Translations under genes and position numbers: made by a program
The notes under the pieces: generated by a model
The model's input: the letters and a program-made list of their open reading frames with translations, nothing else
What the model was told of the DNA's origin: nothing
The model's database searches: none
Assembly: GCA_029263945.1 (NCBI GenBank)
Contig: JARIDM010000143.1
Coordinates: 1 to 15,614, forward strand
Length of the DNA: 15,614 bases
Source: Sporosarcina sp.
GTDB lineage: Bacteria; Bacillota; Bacilli; Bacillales_A; Planococcaceae
Reading direction: 5' to 3'
Part shown: positions 15,033 through 15,614 of the stretch, in pieces
Layout of the letters: each line of letters opens with the position of its first letter
Numbering within the stretch: position 1 is the stretch's first letter

Positions 15033-15614
15033 ATGGATATCGCGAAAGCACTTTCGGAAATGTCCGTATGGGAAATGACAATCAGATCCATTGTTACTTT
15101 TATTGTCTTATTTGTTGTCACACGGCTAATGGGGAAAAAACAGCTGAGTCAGCTCTCTTATTTTCATTACGTAACGGGCATTACAATTGGTTCGATTGCG
15201 GGGGAGATTTCTGCGCATACGGATGCCAATTTCTTAGATGGGTTAATTGCGATTATTTGGTGGTTTATTTTGACGATGGCGATGAGCTATGTGCTGCTCT
15301 ATTTTAAGCGTGCGCGCAAAATATTGAATGACGAGCCGACGATTATCATTAAAGAAGGCGTCATTTCAGAGCGTTCCTTAAAATCTTTACGCTTACATAT
15401 AGATGATGTGTTGATGATGTTACGGGAGCAAAGTATTTTTTCGCTGAAAGAAGTCGACTGGGCAATCATGGAGAACAATGGAAATTTAAGTGTATTGAAA
15501 AAAGTTGACCAATTAGAAGCAACGAGAACGGACGTCAAAGCGACAATGACGGAGCCTAAGTATTTTCCAACAGATATCATTTCTGACGGAAAGCTGATCC
15601 ACGATAATTTAGTG
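15033..15614 (+). CDS. DUF421 (YetF/YkjA-like) membrane protein, 3'-truncated
   Basis: The frame opens with ATG at 15033 after GGAAGGAAG and stays open for 194 codons to the window end. It has hydrophobic segments at about residues 17-33, 46-58 and 68-91, then a soluble domain. The family signature is RLMGKKQLSQLSYFHYVTGI followed by TIGSIAGE. Later, EPTIIIKEGVI and the LREQSIFSLKEVDWAIMENN block are also typical, as is the basic/aromatic KYFPTDIISDGKL segment. Family members are about 210-240 residues, so only the last few dozen residues are missing. The function of DUF421 is not well established. It follows the rbs operon after 142 bases and appears unrelated to ribose uptake. Confidence 0.88.
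   Translation, partial: MDIAKALSEMSVWEMTIRSIVTFIVLFVVTRLMGKKQLSQLSYFHYVTGITIGSIAGEISAHTDANFLDGLIAIIWWFILTMAMSYVLLYFKRARKILNDEPTIIIKEGVISERSLKSLRLHIDDVLMMLREQSIFSLKEVDWAIMENNGNLSVLKKVDQLEATRTDVKATMTEPKYFPTDIISDGKLIHDNLV

Noticed and set aside
15014..15307. 97-residue open frame starting before the DUF421 gene
   Set aside because: It overlaps the DUF421 frame, has no family resemblance and reads as an out-of-frame shadow; the 15033 frame has a ribosome binding site and clear family motifs.

Overview
The window looks like a chromosomal segment of a low-GC Gram-positive bacterium of the order Bacillales. The evidence is the strong AGGAGG-type ribosome binding sites, sigma-A-type promoters, a catabolite-responsive element (cre), an rbs operon of Bacillus type, a lipoprotein-anchored sugar-binding protein and a DUF421 membrane protein. 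The genus cannot be fixed from sequence alone; a member of the Planococcaceae/Caryophanaceae is only a guess. All supported genes are on the plus strand. I see no rRNA, tRNA, CRISPR array, insertion sequence or phage gene, and no gene-free stretch longer than about 150 bases.

Bases 1-5153 hold a PTS sugar operon. It contains the 3' part of a PRD-containing regulator (PRD2-EIIB-EIIA at its C-terminal end), a small EIIB and an EIIC of the ascorbate (Ula/Sga) superfamily, and a transketolase split into N- and C-terminal subunits. It closes with a strong intrinsic terminator. No enzyme of ascorbate breakdown is present, so the imported substrate is open. The only EIIA domain in view is the one fused to the regulator.

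Bases 5178-9497 hold three apparently unrelated single genes. They are a PHP-family phosphatase of the histidinol-phosphatase type, a large SEC-C zinc-motif protein with TPR-like repeats, and a predicted P-loop GTPase related to archaeal cyclic 2,3-diphosphoglycerate synthetase. The last has a promoter built into a 40-base near-perfect palindrome and ends in a textbook terminator.

Bases 9580-14890 hold a ribose operon, rbsR-rbsK-rbsA-rbsC-rbsB. The LacI-family repressor gene comes first. An 18-base palindrome just downstream of its -10 box matches both a LacI-family operator and the cre consensus. RbsB binds ribose outside the cell, RbsC and RbsA import it, and RbsK phosphorylates it to ribose 5-phosphate, a substrate of transketolase. 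Ribose pyranase (rbsD), usual in this operon in Bacillus, is absent here.

Bases 15033-15614 are the start of a DUF421 membrane protein gene that runs off the window.

Most of this is recognisable metabolism. The least explained items are the pairing of the Ula-type PTS with a split transketolase, and the bacterial cyclic-2,3-DPG-synthetase-like gene with its palindromic promoter.
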